Shown: positions 26,269-39,145, counted from the stretch's first letter. The stretch: DNA of 64,000 nucleotides from Nocardioides oceani (GCF_030412965.1 NZ_JAUHJQ010000002.1:491979-555978); one strand, 5' to 3'. The notes: a model not told the origin generated them from the letters alone. Numbers and translations: made by a program.

Positions 26269-26274
26269 TAGGGT
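26269..26274 (+). promoter_or_regulatory. -10 box for the aldehyde dehydrogenase gene
   Basis: TAGGGT lies six bases before the ATG at 26281, with no ribosome site between, so a leaderless transcript is expected. Confidence 0.6.
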
Positions 26275-26280
26275 CGGGCC

Positions 26281-27714
26281 ATGGCCGAGCAGTCGTTCCG
26301 CAATGTCGTCGACGGCGCGTCCGTCGACTCCGCCTCCGGCGAGACCTACGAGGTGATCGACCCCAGCACGGGGGAGGTCTACGCGCGTGCGCCGCTGTCG
26401 GGGGCCGAGGACCTCGACCGGGCGTACGCCGCCGCGCAGCGCGCCTTCGAGGGCTGGGGGTCCACGACGCCCCAGGAGCGGTCGCTGGCCCTCCTGCGCA
26501 TCGCCGACGCGCTCGAGGCGCGCGCCGAGGAGTTCGTGGCCGCGGAGTGCCGCGACACCGGGAAGCCGATCGGGCTGACCGCCAGCGAGGAGATGCCGCC
26601 GACGGTCGACCACTTCCGGTTCTTCGCCGGTGCCTGCCGCGTGCTCGAGGGCAAGTCGGCCGGGGAGTACATGGCCGACCACACCTCCTTCATCCGCCGC
26701 GAGCCGATCGGCGTGGTCGGCCAGGTGACGCCCTGGAACTATCCCCTGCCGATGATGGTCTGGAAGATCGCTCCGGCCCTGGCCGCTGGCAACCCCGTGG
26801 TGCTCAAGCCCTCGGACACCACCCCTGCGACCTCGACGATGCTGGCCGAGCTGGCCCAGGAGTTCCTGCCGCCCGGCGTGCTCAACGTCGTCTGCGGCGA
26901 CCGGGACACCGGCCGCGCGCTCGTGGCGCACCCGACGCCGCAGATGGTCGCGATCACCGGGTCGGTGCGGGCGGGGATGGACGTGGCCGGCGCCGCGGCC
27001 ACCGACCTCAAGCGCGTGCACCTCGAGCTGGGCGGCAAGGCTCCGGTGATCGTCTTCGACGACGCCGATGTCGAGAAGGCCGCGGCCGCGATCGCCGAGG
27101 CGGGGTACTTCAACGCCGGCCAGGACTGCACGGCCGCCACCCGGGTCCTCGTGGGACCGGGCGTCCACGACGACTTCGTCGCGGCGCTGACCGAGCAGGC
27201 GCGCTCGACCCGCACCGGCATGCCCGACGACGAGGACGTCCTCTACGGCGCGCTCAACAACGCCGACCAGCTCGCGCGGGTGTCCGGCATGGTCGACCGG
27301 CTGCCCGACCACGCCCGGCTCGAGGCCGGCGGCCACCGCCAGGGCGAGACCGGCTACTTCTACGAGCCGACCGTCCTGTCCGGGCTGCGGCAGGACGACG
27401 AGCAGGTCCAGGACGAGATCTTCGGGCCGGTCATCACCGTCCAGCGCTTCGCCGACGAGGCGGAGGCGCTGCGCTGGGCCAACGGGGTGCGCTACGGCCT
27501 GGCCTCGAGCGTGTGGACCCGCGACCACGGCACGGCGATGCGGATGTCCCGGGCGCTCGACTTCGGGGTCGTGTGGATCAACACCCACATCCCCTACGTC
27601 TCCGAGATGCCGCACGGCGGCTTCAAGCACTCCGGCTACGGCAAGGACCTCTCGATGTACGGCCTCGAGGACTACACCCGGATCAAGCACGTCATGTCCT
27701 ACATCGGCGCGTGA
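26281..27714 (+). CDS. Aldehyde dehydrogenase, probably gamma-aminobutyraldehyde type
   Basis: A 477-residue NAD(P)-dependent aldehyde dehydrogenase. N153 lies in TPWNYPLPM, NPVVLKPSDT binds the cofactor, the general base is E249 in LELGGK and the nucleophile is C283 in AGQDCTAATR. The overall pattern is that of betaine-aldehyde/aminobutyraldehyde dehydrogenases (PatD-like). Following polyamine transamination it would give GABA, the substrate of GabT encoded at 30854-32218. The ATG at 26281 is set by the -10 box six bases upstream. Confidence 0.9.
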   Translation: MAEQSFRNVVDGASVDSASGETYEVIDPSTGEVYARAPLSGAEDLDRAYAAAQRAFEGWGSTTPQERSLALLRIADALEARAEEFVAAECRDTGKPIGLTASEEMPPTVDHFRFFAGACRVLEGKSAGEYMADHTSFIRREPIGVVGQVTPWNYPLPMMVWKIAPALAAGNPVVLKPSDTTPATSTMLAELAQEFLPPGVLNVVCGDRDTGRALVAHPTPQMVAITGSVRAGMDVAGAAATDLKRVHLELGGKAPVIVFDDADVEKAAAAIAEAGYFNAGQDCTAATRVLVGPGVHDDFVAALTEQARSTRTGMPDDEDVLYGALNNADQLARVSGMVDRLPDHARLEAGGHRQGETGYFYEPTVLSGLRQDDEQVQDEIFGPVITVQRFADEAEALRWANGVRYGLASSVWTRDHGTAMRMSRALDFGVVWINTHIPYVSEMPHGGFKHSGYGKDLSMYGLEDYTRIKHVMSYIGA

Positions 27715-27727
27715 GGTGATGACCCCC

Positions 27728-28933
27728 ATGCGCATCCTCCTGGTCGGCGCCGGCGGCGTCGGTGCGGCCTTCTGCTCGATCGCGGTGCGCCGCGACTTCT
27801 TCGAGGCAGTGGTCGTCGCCGACTACTCGCTCGCCTCCGCCGAGCGGGCCGCCGCGTCCGCCGACGAGCGGTTCACCGCCGCGCAGGTCGACGCCTCGAG
27901 CGCCGACTCCGTCGCCGCGCTGGCCCGCGAGCACCGGGCCACGCACGTCATGAACGCCGTCGACCCGCGCTTCGTGATGCCGGTCTTCGAGGGCGCCCGC
28001 GCCGCCGGCGCGGACTACCTCGACATGGCGATGTCGCTCTCGCGGCCGCACCCGGACGCGCCGTACGAGAAGACCGGCCTGAAGCTCGGCGACGAGCAGT
28101 TCGCCGCGGCGGGCGCGTGGGAGGCCGACGGCCGGCTCGCGCTAGTCGGCATCGGGGTCGAGCCCGGGCTCTCCGACGTGTTCGCACGGTACGCCGCCGA
28201 CCACCTGTTCTCCGAGATCGACGAGCTCGGCACGCGCGACGGGTCGAACCTCGCCGTCGAGGGGCACGCCTTCGCACCGTCCTTCTCGATCTGGACGACC
28301 ATCGAGGAGTGCCTCAACCCGCCGGTCATCTGGGAGGACGGCGGCTGGCGGACCACCGAGCCGTTCTCGGAGCCGGAGGTCTTCGACTTCCCCGAGGGCA
28401 TCGGCCCGGTCGAGTGCGTCAACGTCGAGCACGAGGAGGTCCTCCTCATGCCGCGGTGGGTCGACTGCCGCCGCGCGACGTTCAAGTACGGCCTCGGCAA
28501 CGAGTTCATCGAGGTGCTCAAGACCCTGCACAAGCTGGGGCTCGACCGCACCGAGAAGGTCCGGGTCGGCGACGTCGAGGTCAGCCCGCGCGACGTGGTC
28601 GCCGCCTGCCTGCCCAACCCCGCCGGGCTCGGTCCTCGGATGACCGGCAAGACCTGCGCCGGGCTGTGGGTGACCGGCCGGGGGAGCGACGGCGCGCCGC
28701 GGTCGACGTACCTCTACCACGTGGTCGACAACGAGTGGTCCATGCGGGAGTACGGCCACCAGTGCGTGGTCTGGCAGACCGCGGTCAACCCCGTCGTCGC
28801 GCTCGAGCTGCTCGTCACCGGCGTCTGGAGCGGCGCCGGCGTGCTCGGCCCCGAGGCGTTCGACGCCGTGCCGTTCCTCGACCTGCTCACCGCCTACGGC
28901 AGCCCGTGGGGGATCCAGGAGCTCGACGCCTGA
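27728..28933 (+). CDS. Saccharopine dehydrogenase-like oxidoreductase
   Basis: About 401 residues. The N-terminal NAD(P) fold opens with MRILLVGAGGVGAAF, and the C-terminal half matches the saccharopine/carboxynorspermidine dehydrogenase catalytic domain in outline (THVMNAVDPRFVMPVF; GIGVEPGLSDVFARYAADHL). Known relatives reduce Schiff bases between an amine and an aldehyde, including carboxy(nor)spermidine formation from a diamine and aspartate semialdehyde. With a polyamine cluster around it, such a role is possible but unproven. The ATG at 27728 is preferred because GAGG lies about 11 bases before it; GTG at 27716 and ATG at 27719 are alternatives. It is 13 bases after the dehydrogenase gene and likely co-transcribed. 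Confidence 0.75.
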   Translation: MRILLVGAGGVGAAFCSIAVRRDFFEAVVVADYSLASAERAAASADERFTAAQVDASSADSVAALAREHRATHVMNAVDPRFVMPVFEGARAAGADYLDMAMSLSRPHPDAPYEKTGLKLGDEQFAAAGAWEADGRLALVGIGVEPGLSDVFARYAADHLFSEIDELGTRDGSNLAVEGHAFAPSFSIWTTIEECLNPPVIWEDGGWRTTEPFSEPEVFDFPEGIGPVECVNVEHEEVLLMPRWVDCRRATFKYGLGNEFIEVLKTLHKLGLDRTEKVRVGDVEVSPRDVVAACLPNPAGLGPRMTGKTCAGLWVTGRGSDGAPRSTYLYHVVDNEWSMREYGHQCVVWQTAVNPVVALELLVTGVWSGAGVLGPEAFDAVPFLDLLTAYGSPWGIQELDA

Positions 28934-29019
28934 GTCCGGGCGGGTGGCCGTGGGTTCCCGGGGCCCCTCAAGAAGCTCTCCCGGCCCGGCCCGGCTCGGC
29001 CAGCCCAGCCGGGCAGGCC

Positions 29020-30822
29020 TCAGCTGGCGGAGGGCAGCGTGTCGGCGCCGGAGGCGGGCAGCGGGGCGGCGGGCTCGCCGGCGCGGAGGAACTGCCCGGT
29101 CCGCTCGCGACCGAGCAGCGGGGTGGCCCGCCCGTCGCGCCAGACCGTGCGACCGCCGACCATGACGAGCGGGACGGTGGCGTCGTTGCGGTTGACCATG
29201 CGCGAGAGCCCGCCGTACTGGTCGACCGGCGCCTCGGCGTACTCCTCGAGCGAGGCGTCGAGCCGCTCGGGGTCGACGACGAGGACGTCGGCCCGGTCGC
29301 CCTCGCGGAGGTGGCCGGCGTCGAGGCCGTACCAGTCGGCCAGCTCGCCGGTCATCCGGTGCACCGCCTGCTCGACGGTCAGGAACGGCCGGCCCGACCG
29401 CTCGGCGTCCGAGACGTGCTTGAGCAGCCGCAGGCCGACGTTGTAGAACGCCATGTTCCGCAGGTGCGCGCCGGCGTCGGAGAAGCCCATCTGGATGCTC
29501 GGCGTCTGCGCCATCTGCTGGAGCACCTTCGGGCGGTGGTTGGAGATCGTGGTGCGCCAGCGCAGCGCCGTGCCGTGCTCGAGCACCAGGTCGAGGAACG
29601 CGTCGACGGGATGCGCTCCGCCGCGCTCGACGCCGACCTGCCCGAAGGACCTGCCGACGACCGAGGCGTCGGGGCACGCGACGATCTCGGCGTCGAAGAA
29701 GTCGCGGTGCCACACGCGCGGGCCGTACTTCGACTCGTAGTCCTTGCGGAACCGGGCGCGGTACGTCGGGTCGCGCATGAGCTCGTCGCGGGCGAGCTTC
29801 TCCTGCAGGTGCAGGGCGGCCGCGCCGGAGCCGAACTCCTCGAAGATCACCAGGTCGATGCCGTCGGCGTAGACCTCGAACGGCACCGGCAGGTGCTGCC
29901 AGCGGAAGTCCGCGCCGAGCCGGTTGACCACGCCGCCGAGCAGCCGCATGAGGTGGATGACGAACGGGATCGCCTTGAGGTCGGCGGCCGAGAGCAGGCT
30001 GGTCTTGAGCGGGTTGCGACCGATCGCCCGCAGGCCGATCGAGTGCAGGGCCTGGAGCAGGATCGTGTGCGGGTGGGTGGCGTCGGGGCCGGCCTGCAGA
30101 GCGCGTCCGCGGCGCCGGAGGACCTCGCGCAGCCGGCGCATCTCGTGGCGCCGGGCGTACGTCGACGGCAGGGTGCGCGAGCGGCACAGGTCGCCGTCGA
30201 GCTTGTCGAAGAGCAGCTGCTGGGCCGACATGCCGATGAACCCGGCGTCGAGCGCCTCGGTGAGCATCTGCTCCATCCGGTCGACCTCGCTGCGGGTCGG
30301 CCGGACGTCGTCGCGCGTGGCGCGGTCCAGGCCCATGGTGGCGGTCCGCATGTCGGAGTGGCCGATGAACGAGGCGAGGTTCGGCCCGAGCGGGAGTGAC
30401 TCCAGCGCGGCGACGTACTCCCGCGCGGAGCGCCAGGTCTTGTGGGTGCCGACGGACCCGATGACGTGCTGGCGCGGGATCGCCTCCACGCGGCCGAACA
30501 GGTCACCGGCGTCGACCGGGTCCACGTGCACGGTCGACAGCGAGCACGAGCCCAGCAGGATCGTGGTGACGCCGTGCCGCAGCGACTCCTCCAGCGCAGG
30601 CCCCTCGAGCACCTCGACGTCGTAGTGGGTGTGGATGTCGACCATCCCCGGCATGACCCACCGGCCGGTCGCGTCGACGACCTCGGGGCAGCCGGTCTCG
30701 TCCAACGGCGCGGTCGAGACGGTCGCCACCCGGCCGTCGCGGATCCCGAGGTGGCGCACCGCCGACGGTGCCCCCGTCCCGTCGAACCAGCGGCCGCCCT
30801 TGATGATCGTGTCGTAGGTCAC
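29020..30822 (-). CDS. N-acyl-D-amino-acid deacylase-like amidohydrolase
   Basis: A 600-residue metal-dependent amidohydrolase of the D-aminoacylase group. It opens with TIIKGGRWFDGTG, the small beta-domain start, and the metal motif is VDIHTHYD. Later metal or substrate motifs are SFIGHSDMRTATMG and GFSDAGAHLRNMAFYN. The C-terminal beta-sandwich ends with VMVGGRTVWRDG. Family members cleave N-acyl-D-amino acids, and some act on cyclic amides. The GTG start at 30822 has no good ribosome site. It lies 31 bases downstream of gabT on the same strand. Confidence 0.8.
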   Translation of the reverse strand: MTYDTIIKGGRWFDGTGAPSAVRHLGIRDGRVATVSTAPLDETGCPEVVDATGRWVMPGMVDIHTHYDVEVLEGPALEESLRHGVTTILLGSCSLSTVHVDPVDAGDLFGRVEAIPRQHVIGSVGTHKTWRSAREYVAALESLPLGPNLASFIGHSDMRTATMGLDRATRDDVRPTRSEVDRMEQMLTEALDAGFIGMSAQQLLFDKLDGDLCRSRTLPSTYARRHEMRRLREVLRRRGRALQAGPDATHPHTILLQALHSIGLRAIGRNPLKTSLLSAADLKAIPFVIHLMRLLGGVVNRLGADFRWQHLPVPFEVYADGIDLVIFEEFGSGAAALHLQEKLARDELMRDPTYRARFRKDYESKYGPRVWHRDFFDAEIVACPDASVVGRSFGQVGVERGGAHPVDAFLDLVLEHGTALRWRTTISNHRPKVLQQMAQTPSIQMGFSDAGAHLRNMAFYNVGLRLLKHVSDAERSGRPFLTVEQAVHRMTGELADWYGLDAGHLREGDRADVLVVDPERLDASLEEYAEAPVDQYGGLSRMVNRNDATVPLVMVGGRTVWRDGRATPLLGRERTGQFLRAGEPAAPLPASGADTLPSAS

Positions 30823-30853
30823 AACCGGATCGAACCGGCATCGCTGACGCGCG

Positions 30854-32218
<1,365 letters not shown>

Positions 32219-32274
32219 GGCGTCAGCGTAGGCGTGGTCCGGGTCACACCCGCACCGCCTGGGAGACTGGGCCG
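32219..32274. promoter_or_regulatory. Divergent promoter region gabT-dxr
   Basis: Back-to-back -10-like boxes are present: TACGCT on the minus strand at 32230-32225 and GAGACT on the plus strand at 32263-32268. Each lies six bases before its start codon. This marks the junction between the accessory block and the conserved core. Confidence 0.5.
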
Positions 32275-33369
32275 GTGACAGAGCGCCGCGACATCGTCAT
32301 CCTCGGCTCGACCGGCTCCATCGGCACCCAGGCGATCGACCTGGTGCGCGCCAACCCCGACCGGTTCCGGGTAGTCGGGTTGACCGCCGGCGGGTCCCAG
32401 CCCGAGCTGTTCGAGCAGCAGGTCGCCGAGCTCCGCCCGGCGTACTCCGGGCTGGGGGAGGAGGCGAGCGTCGAGGCCGCGTCGATGACCGCCGACGTCG
32501 TCCTCAACGGCATCACCGGCGCGGTCGGCCTGCGCCCCACGCTGGCGGCGCTCGACGCCGGCACGACCCTCGCCCTGGCCAACAAGGAGTCGCTGATCAT
32601 CGGCGGCCCGCTGGTCAGGGAGCGGGCCCGCCCCGACCAGATCGTCCCCGTCGACTCCGAGCACAGCGCCATCGCGCAGAGCCTGCGCGCCGGCTCCGCC
32701 GCGGAGGTACGCCGCCTGGTGCTCACCGCGTCGGGCGGCCCGTTCCGCGGCCGCACGGCCGAGGAGCTCGCCGCCGTCACGCCGGCGGAGGCGCTGGCCC
32801 ACCCGAACTTCGCGATGGGCCGGGTGATCACCACCAACTCCGCGACGCTGGTCAACAAGGGGCTCGAGGTGATCGAGGCGCACCTGCTCTTCGACATCCC
32901 CTTCGACCGCATCGACGTGGTCGTGCACCCCCAGCAGCTGATCCACTCGATGGTGGAGTTCGTCGACGGTGCGGTCGTCGCCCAGCTGGGGCTGCCGACG
33001 ATGCTCGTGCCGATCGCGCTCGGCATGTCCTGGCCCGACCGGGTGCCGGACGCCGAGACGCCGATCGACTGGACGAAGGCGGCGGACTGGCGCTTCGAGC
33101 CGCTCGACGACGTGGTGTTCCCGGCCGTCACGCTGGCCCGCACGGCAGGGGAGCGCGGCGGCACGGCCCCGGCGGTCTACAACGCCGCGAACGAGGTCGC
33201 GGTCGACGCCTTCCACGACGGCCGCCTGCGCTTCGGGGACATCGTGGCCACGGTTCAGGCTGTTCTCAGCGAGCACGACGTACCCTCGACCGAGCACCTC
33301 ACCGTCGACGACGTCCTCGCCGCCGACACCTGGGCCCGCGCCCGTGCCGAGGCGCTGCTCCAGCCGTGA
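32275..33369 (+). CDS. dxr: 1-deoxy-D-xylulose 5-phosphate reductoisomerase
   Basis: The second enzyme of the MEP isoprenoid pathway, making 2-C-methyl-D-erythritol 4-phosphate with NADPH. The 364-residue protein starts with the dinucleotide motif VILGSTGSIGTQAID. It has the substrate and metal motifs ALANKESLI, VPVDSEHSAI, TASGGPFRG, HPNFAMG and APAVYNAANEVAV. The GTG at 32275 is chosen from the conserved N-terminus and the -10-like GAGACT six bases upstream. It is followed by rseP and ispG, the actinobacterial dxr-rip1-gcpE order. Confidence 0.96.
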   Translation: MTERRDIVILGSTGSIGTQAIDLVRANPDRFRVVGLTAGGSQPELFEQQVAELRPAYSGLGEEASVEAASMTADVVLNGITGAVGLRPTLAALDAGTTLALANKESLIIGGPLVRERARPDQIVPVDSEHSAIAQSLRAGSAAEVRRLVLTASGGPFRGRTAEELAAVTPAEALAHPNFAMGRVITTNSATLVNKGLEVIEAHLLFDIPFDRIDVVVHPQQLIHSMVEFVDGAVVAQLGLPTMLVPIALGMSWPDRVPDAETPIDWTKAADWRFEPLDDVVFPAVTLARTAGERGGTAPAVYNAANEVAVDAFHDGRLRFGDIVATVQAVLSEHDVPSTEHLTVDDVLAADTWARARAEALLQP

Positions 33370-33391
33370 CCCGCCCCCGGATCGGACCCGC

Positions 33392-34756
33392 ATGACCGCC
33401 CTGCTCTACCTCCTCGGCGTCCTGACGTTCGTCGTCGCCATCCTCGCCTCGATCGGCCTGCACGAGCTCGGCCACATGATCCCGGCGAAGCGGTTCGGCG
33501 GGAAGGTCACGCAGTACATGATCGGCTTCGGCCCGACGGTCTGGAGCAAGCGCGTCGGCGAGACCGAGTACGGCCTCAAGGCGATCCCGCTCGGCGGCTA
33601 CGTCAAGATCGTCGGGATGCTCCCGCCGGGGGCGACCGCGGTCGCCGACGAGGTGACCCACGACGAGCACGGCCAGCAGGTCGTCCGGGTCCGCAAGTCC
33701 AACACCGGCATGTTCACCCAGCTCATCAGCGACGCCCGCGCGGCGGAGTGGGAGCTCGTGCAGCCCGGCGACGAGGACCGGCTGTTCTACAAGCTGCCGT
33801 GGTGGAAGAAGGTCGTCGTCATGGCCGGCGGCCCGACGGTCAACATCCTCATCGCGTTCTTCCTGTTCTGGGCCGTCTTCGCGACCTACGGCCAGAAGTC
33901 CGTCGAGGCCGACCCGGGGGCACCGGTCATCGCCTCGGTCTCCGAGTGCGTGCTGCCGTACTCCGAGGAGGGGCGCAGCTGCCGGGCCTCCGACCCGGCC
34001 GCGCCCGCGGCCGAGGCCGGACTGCGGCCCGGCGACGTGGTCACGGGCTTCAACGGCACCACCGTCACCGACTGGGACCAGCTGCGCGACCTGATCCGCG
34101 ACAACGCCGACGGCGACGCGGTGATCCGCTACGAGCGCGACGGCGAGGAGCTGAGCGGGACGACCAGCACGACGGTCGAGGCCCGTCCCACCTCGGAGAC
34201 CGACACGACGCTGCGGGAGGTCGGCTTCCTGGGCGTGACGCCGACGACGAGCGTCGTCACGGAGACCGGAGGGCCGCTCTACACGCTCGACCAGATGGGC
34301 GGCATGGCGGTCGACACCGTCACGGCGCTCGCGACGCTGCCGGTCAAGGTCTGGGACGTCGGCCAGGCGATCGTGGGCCTGGAGGAGCGTGACCCCGACG
34401 GGCCCGTCAGCATCGTCGGCGGTGGCCGGATCGCCGGCGAGACCGCCGCGCACGAGGAGCTCCCGAGCCAGGACAAGGTCGCCTTCCTGCTCATGCTCGT
34501 CGCCGGCTTCAACTTCTTCATCGGCGTGTTCAACTTCGTGCCGCTGCTCCCGCTGGACGGCGGTCACATCGCCAGCGCCCTGTGGGAGGCCGTGCGGCGC
34601 GGGTTCGCCCGGCTCCGCGGTCGCCCCGACCCGGGGTACGTCGACGCGGCCAAGCTCCTGCCCGTGGCGTACGTCGTCGCGTCGGCCATGCTCGTGATGG
34701 GCGTCGTCCTGATCGTCGGCGACCTGGTCGTGCCGCTCCACCTGCCGGACTCCTGA
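33392..34756 (+). CDS. rseP: Site-2 intramembrane zinc protease (M50)
   Basis: A 454-residue intramembrane protease, the orthologue by position of mycobacterial Rip1. The zinc motif HELGH (H24, H28) is in the first transmembrane segment. A PDZ domain spans roughly residues 200-260 ([22 protein letters not shown]), and the second active-site motif [12 protein letters not shown] is near the C-terminal segments. Such enzymes cleave anti-sigma factors and membrane regulators. The ATG at 33392 follows dxr by 22 bases. Confidence 0.95.
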   Translation: MTALLYLLGVLTFVVAILASIGLHELGHMIPAKRFGGKVTQYMIGFGPTVWSKRVGETEYGLKAIPLGGYVKIVGMLPPGATAVADEVTHDEHGQQVVRVRKSNTGMFTQLISDARAAEWELVQPGDEDRLFYKLPWWKKVVVMAGGPTVNILIAFFLFWAVFATYGQKSVEADPGAPVIASVSECVLPYSEEGRSCRASDPAAPAAEAGLRPGDVVTGFNGTTVTDWDQLRDLIRDNADGDAVIRYERDGEELSGTTSTTVEARPTSETDTTLREVGFLGVTPTTSVVTETGGPLYTLDQMGGMAVDTVTALATLPVKVWDVGQAIVGLEERDPDGPVSIVGGGRIAGETAAHEELPSQDKVAFLLMLVAGFNFFIGVFNFVPLLPLDGGHIASALWEAVRRGFARLRGRPDPGYVDAAKLLPVAYVVASAMLVMGVVLIVGDLVVPLHLPDS

Positions 34757-34797
34757 GCGGCGTCCGGCGGCCTCGGGTCGCGCCGTACGCTGGAGCC

Positions 34798-35949
<1,152 letters not shown>

Positions 35950-35998
35950 GCCGGGCCGGGCCCTGACCGCGGGCCGGTCCCTCCCGTAGGCTGCCGAC

Positions 35999-36844
35999 GT
36001 GCTCTCGACGCGTCACGGTGTGCGCCCCCTCGCGGCCGCCGACCTCGACGCCTTCCTCGCGCTCACCGCGCGCGACCCCGTCGTCAACGTCTTCGCCGAC
36101 TACCGCGCCCGGACCACCAACCTGGAGCCGCGCTGGCTCGGCGGTGAGATGTGGGGCCGCTTCGACGGCGGCGAGCTCGTCGCTGCCTGCCACGTCGGGG
36201 CCAACCTCGTCCCCGTCGGCGCCACCGCCGACGACGCCCGCGCCTTCGCGGAGCGCGCGCTGACCCGCGGCCGGACCGTCTCGACGATCGTCGGCCCGCA
36301 CGACGCCGTCGAGGCGTTGTGGAACGGCGTGGCCGCCAGCTGGGGCCGGCCCCGCGAGGCGCGGTGGCAGCAGCCGCACCTGGAGATCGCCGGGCCCCCG
36401 GCGGTCGAGCCCGACCCGCGGGTGCGGCGCACGACGCGCCAGGACATGGCCGAGCTCTACCCCGCGTGCGTGGCGATGTACACCGAGGAGGTCGGCGTCT
36501 CCCCGGAGCACGGCGGGGGAGCCGAGCTCTACCGCGCGCGGGTCACCCAGCTGATGAACCGGGGCTGGTCCTTCGCGACGTTCGACGGCGACCGGCTGGT
36601 GTTCAAGGCCGAGGTCGCCTGCGCGTCGGCGCACGCCGCCCAGATCCAGGGCGTCTGGGTCGCGCCGGACCGGCGTGGCGAGGGCCTGGCCGAGCGCGGC
36701 ATGGCGGCCGTCGTGGAGATGGTCCGCGCGGAGGTCGCGCCCGTGGTGTCGCTGTACGTCAACGAGTGGAACGAGCCGGCCCGCCGCGCGTACGCCCGGG
36801 TGGGCTTCCAGGAGACCGCCCGGTTCTCCACCGTGATGTTCTGA
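35999..36844 (+). CDS. GNAT acetyltransferase with N-terminal DUF4081 domain
   Basis: A 281-residue protein. The N-terminal half (about 1-135, VRPLAAADLDAFLALTARDPVVN) fits the actinobacterial DUF4081 domain. The C-terminal half is a GNAT fold with the acetyl-CoA loop IQGVWVAPDRRGEGLAERGM. A gene of this type follows ispG in many Actinobacteria (Rv2867c in M. tuberculosis). The substrate is unknown. It starts with GTG at 35999, with TAGGCT six bases upstream. Confidence 0.85.
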   Translation: MLSTRHGVRPLAAADLDAFLALTARDPVVNVFADYRARTTNLEPRWLGGEMWGRFDGGELVAACHVGANLVPVGATADDARAFAERALTRGRTVSTIVGPHDAVEALWNGVAASWGRPREARWQQPHLEIAGPPAVEPDPRVRRTTRQDMAELYPACVAMYTEEVGVSPEHGGGAELYRARVTQLMNRGWSFATFDGDRLVFKAEVACASAHAAQIQGVWVAPDRRGEGLAERGMAAVVEMVRAEVAPVVSLYVNEWNEPARRAYARVGFQETARFSTVMF

Positions 36845-36870
36845 CCGGCCGGTCTGACAGGCTGGGCCGC

Positions 36871-37233
36871 ATGAGCCTTCCCCTGAGCGCCAAGGTCCTC
36901 GCCGCCGGATTCACCGTCAGCGGGGTCGTGCACCTCGTCAAGCCCGAGGTCTTCGAGCCGCTCATGCCGGCCTGGGTGCCGGCCCACCGCGAGGTCATCT
37001 ACGGCAGCGGCGTCGCCGAGCTGGCGTGCGCCGCCGGCCTCGCCGTCCCCGCCACCCGCAAGGTCGCGGGCTACGCCAGCGTCGCGGTGCTCCTCGGCGT
37101 CTTCCCGGGCAACGTGAAGATGGCCCAGGACTCCCTCAAGACCCGCAGCACGCGCTTCAAGGCGATCGCGCTGGGCCGCCTCCCGCTGCAGGTGCCGATG
37201 ATCCGCGCCGCCCTCAAGGCCGCCCGGAGCTGA
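36871..37233 (+). CDS. DoxX-like small membrane protein
   Basis: A 120-residue integral membrane protein with about four hydrophobic helices. [22 protein letters not shown] and [21 protein letters not shown] resemble the DoxX/SURF4-like fold; [15 protein letters not shown] is a common tail motif of this subgroup. Its function is unknown. The ATG at 36871 has CAGGCT seven bases before it. The 3' end runs into a 12-bp tandem repeat that begins at the stop codon. Confidence 0.75.
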   Translation: MSLPLSAKVLAAGFTVSGVVHLVKPEVFEPLMPAWVPAHREVIYGSGVAELACAAGLAVPATRKVAGYASVAVLLGVFPGNVKMAQDSLKTRSTRFKAIALGRLPLQVPMIRAALKAARS

Positions 37234-37235
37234 CC

Positions 37236-37283
37236 CGGAGCCGACCCCGGAGCCGACCCCGGAGCCGACCCCGGAGCCGACCC
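37236..37283 (+). repeat. 12-bp tandem repeat after the DoxX-like gene
   Basis: Four exact copies of CGGAGCCGACCC follow an imperfect copy that spans the stop codon (37225-37235). The unit is three-divisible: without the TGA at 37231-37233 it would extend the protein by PGAD repeats. It is probably a slippage-prone tract that arose from the gene end. Confidence 0.9.
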
Positions 37284-37363
37284 CGCAGGCGAGCCCGGCG
37301 CCGGGCCCGCCGCGGCCGGAACCGGGTCGTCGGCGGCCGAGCGGTCGCCGTACCCTTGCGCCC

Positions 37364-39145
37364 ATGACCGCCGCCCGGATCCTGCGCATGTCGAGCCTCT
37401 TCGTCCGCACGCTGCGCGACGACCCGGCGGACGCGGAGGTCCCCAGCCACCGGCTGCTCGTGCGCGCCGGCTACATCCGCCGCGCCGCCCCCGGCATCTA
37501 CACCTGGCTGCCGCTCGGCCTGCGCGTGCTGCGCCGCATCGAGGACATCATCCGCGAAGAGATGGACGGCATCGGCGCGCAGGAGGTCAGCTTCCCCGCG
37601 CTGCTGCCGCGCGAGCCCTACGAGGCCACGAACCGCTGGACGGAGTACGGCGACGGGCTGTTCCGCCTGCAGGACCGCAAGGGCGGCGACTACCTGCTCG
37701 GCCCGACCCACGAGGAGATGTTCACCCTCCTCGTCAAGGACCTGTACTCCTCCTACAAGGACCTGCCGCTCGCGCTCTACCAGATCCAGACCAAGTACCG
37801 CGACGAGGCGCGTCCGCGCGCGGGCCTGCTGCGCGGGCGCGAGTTCATCATGAAGGACTCCTACTCCTTCGACGTCGACGACGCCGGCCTGGAGGAGAGC
37901 TACCAGCGCCACCGCGACGCCTACGTCCGGATCTTCGACAAGCTCGGCTTCGAGTACGCCATCGTCAAGGCGACCTCCGGTGCGATGGGCGGCTCGAAGT
38001 CCGAGGAGTTCCTCGCCAAGGCCACCGTCGGCGAGGACACCTACGTCCGCTGCACCGCCTGCGACTACGCCGCGAACGTCGAGGCCGTCCAGGTCCGCGC
38101 GCCCCGCCCCGTGCCGTACGACGACGCGCCGGCCGCCCACGCCGAGGCCACGCCCGGCACCCCCACGATCGACACGCTGGTGGACCACCTGAACGCGGCG
38201 TACCCGCGCGAGGACCGTCCCTGGCACGCCGGCGACACGCTCAAGAACGTGCTGGTGACCCTCAAGCACCCCGACGGCACCCGCGAGCCGCTCGCCATCG
38301 GCCTCCCCGGCGACCGCGAGGTCGACCAGAAGCGCCTCGAGGGCCAGCTGGAGCCGATCGAGGTCGAGCCGATGGACGAGGCGGAGCTGCGCAAGCACCC
38401 CGCGCTGGTCAAGGGCTACATCGGTCCCGGCGTGCTCGGCGAGAAGAACGACTCCGGCATCCGCTACCTCGTCGACCCCCGCGTCGTCGAGGGCACCCGG
38501 TGGGTCACCGGGGCCGACGTCGACGGCAGCCACGTGCTCGACCTCGTCGCCGGTCGCGACTTCACCCCCGACGGCACCATCGAGGCCGCCGAGGTCCGCG
38601 ACGGCGACCCGTGCCCCGCGTGCGACGACGGCGTGCTGGAGACCGCCCGCGGCATCGAGATGGGCCACATCTTCCAGCTCGGCCGCAAGTACGCCGACGC
38701 GCTGGGCCTTCAGGTGCTCGACGAGGACGGCAAGCTCGTCACCGTCACCATGGGCTCCTACGGCATCGGTCCCTCGCGCGCGGTCGCCGCGATCGCCGAG
38801 GGCACCCACGACGAGCAGGGGCTGTGCTGGCCGCGCCACGTCGCGCCGGCCGACGTCCACCTGGTCGCGACCGGCAAGGACGAGGCGGTCTTCGCCGCGG
38901 CCGACCGGATCGCCCACGAGCTGGCGAAGCAGGGCATCGAGGTGCTCCACGACGACCGCCCCGGCAAGGTCAGCCCCGGCGTGAAGTTCAAGGACGCCGA
39001 GCTGATCGGCGTGCCGACGATCGTCGTGGTCGGCAAGGGGCTGGCCGACGGCGTCGTCGAGGTCAAGGACCGCCGCACCGGCGAGCGGGAGCAGGTCCCG
39101 GCCGACCAGGTCGTCGACCACCTGGTCCGGCTCGTCCGTGCCTGA
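37364..39145 (+). CDS. proS: Prolyl-tRNA synthetase (bacterial type)
   Basis: A 593-residue class II synthetase. Class motifs are visible: motif 1 around [20 protein letters not shown], motif 2 in [15 protein letters not shown] and motif 3 in [16 protein letters not shown]. The insertion of about residues 230-400 is the editing (INS) domain that clears Ala-tRNA(Pro), so this is the long bacterial form. HKxGxxH-type and anticodon-binding regions close the protein. The ATG at 37364 has TACCCT seven bases before it. Its stop overlaps the next GTG by eight bases. Confidence 0.97.
   Translation: MTAARILRMSSLFVRTLRDDPADAEVPSHRLLVRAGYIRRAAPGIYTWLPLGLRVLRRIEDIIREEMDGIGAQEVSFPALLPREPYEATNRWTEYGDGLFRLQDRKGGDYLLGPTHEEMFTLLVKDLYSSYKDLPLALYQIQTKYRDEARPRAGLLRGREFIMKDSYSFDVDDAGLEESYQRHRDAYVRIFDKLGFEYAIVKATSGAMGGSKSEEFLAKATVGEDTYVRCTACDYAANVEAVQVRAPRPVPYDDAPAAHAEATPGTPTIDTLVDHLNAAYPREDRPWHAGDTLKNVLVTLKHPDGTREPLAIGLPGDREVDQKRLEGQLEPIEVEPMDEAELRKHPALVKGYIGPGVLGEKNDSGIRYLVDPRVVEGTRWVTGADVDGSHVLDLVAGRDFTPDGTIEAAEVRDGDPCPACDDGVLETARGIEMGHIFQLGRKYADALGLQVLDEDGKLVTVTMGSYGIGPSRAVAAIAEGTHDEQGLCWPRHVAPADVHLVATGKDEAVFAAADRIAHELAKQGIEVLHDDRPGKVSPGVKFKDAELIGVPTIVVVGKGLADGVVEVKDRRTGEREQVPADQVVDHLVRLVRA

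Noticed and set aside
37234..37363. Read-through extension of the DoxX-like protein by PGAD repeats
   Set aside because: It requires suppression of a normal TGA; no selenocysteine or recoding signal was seen.
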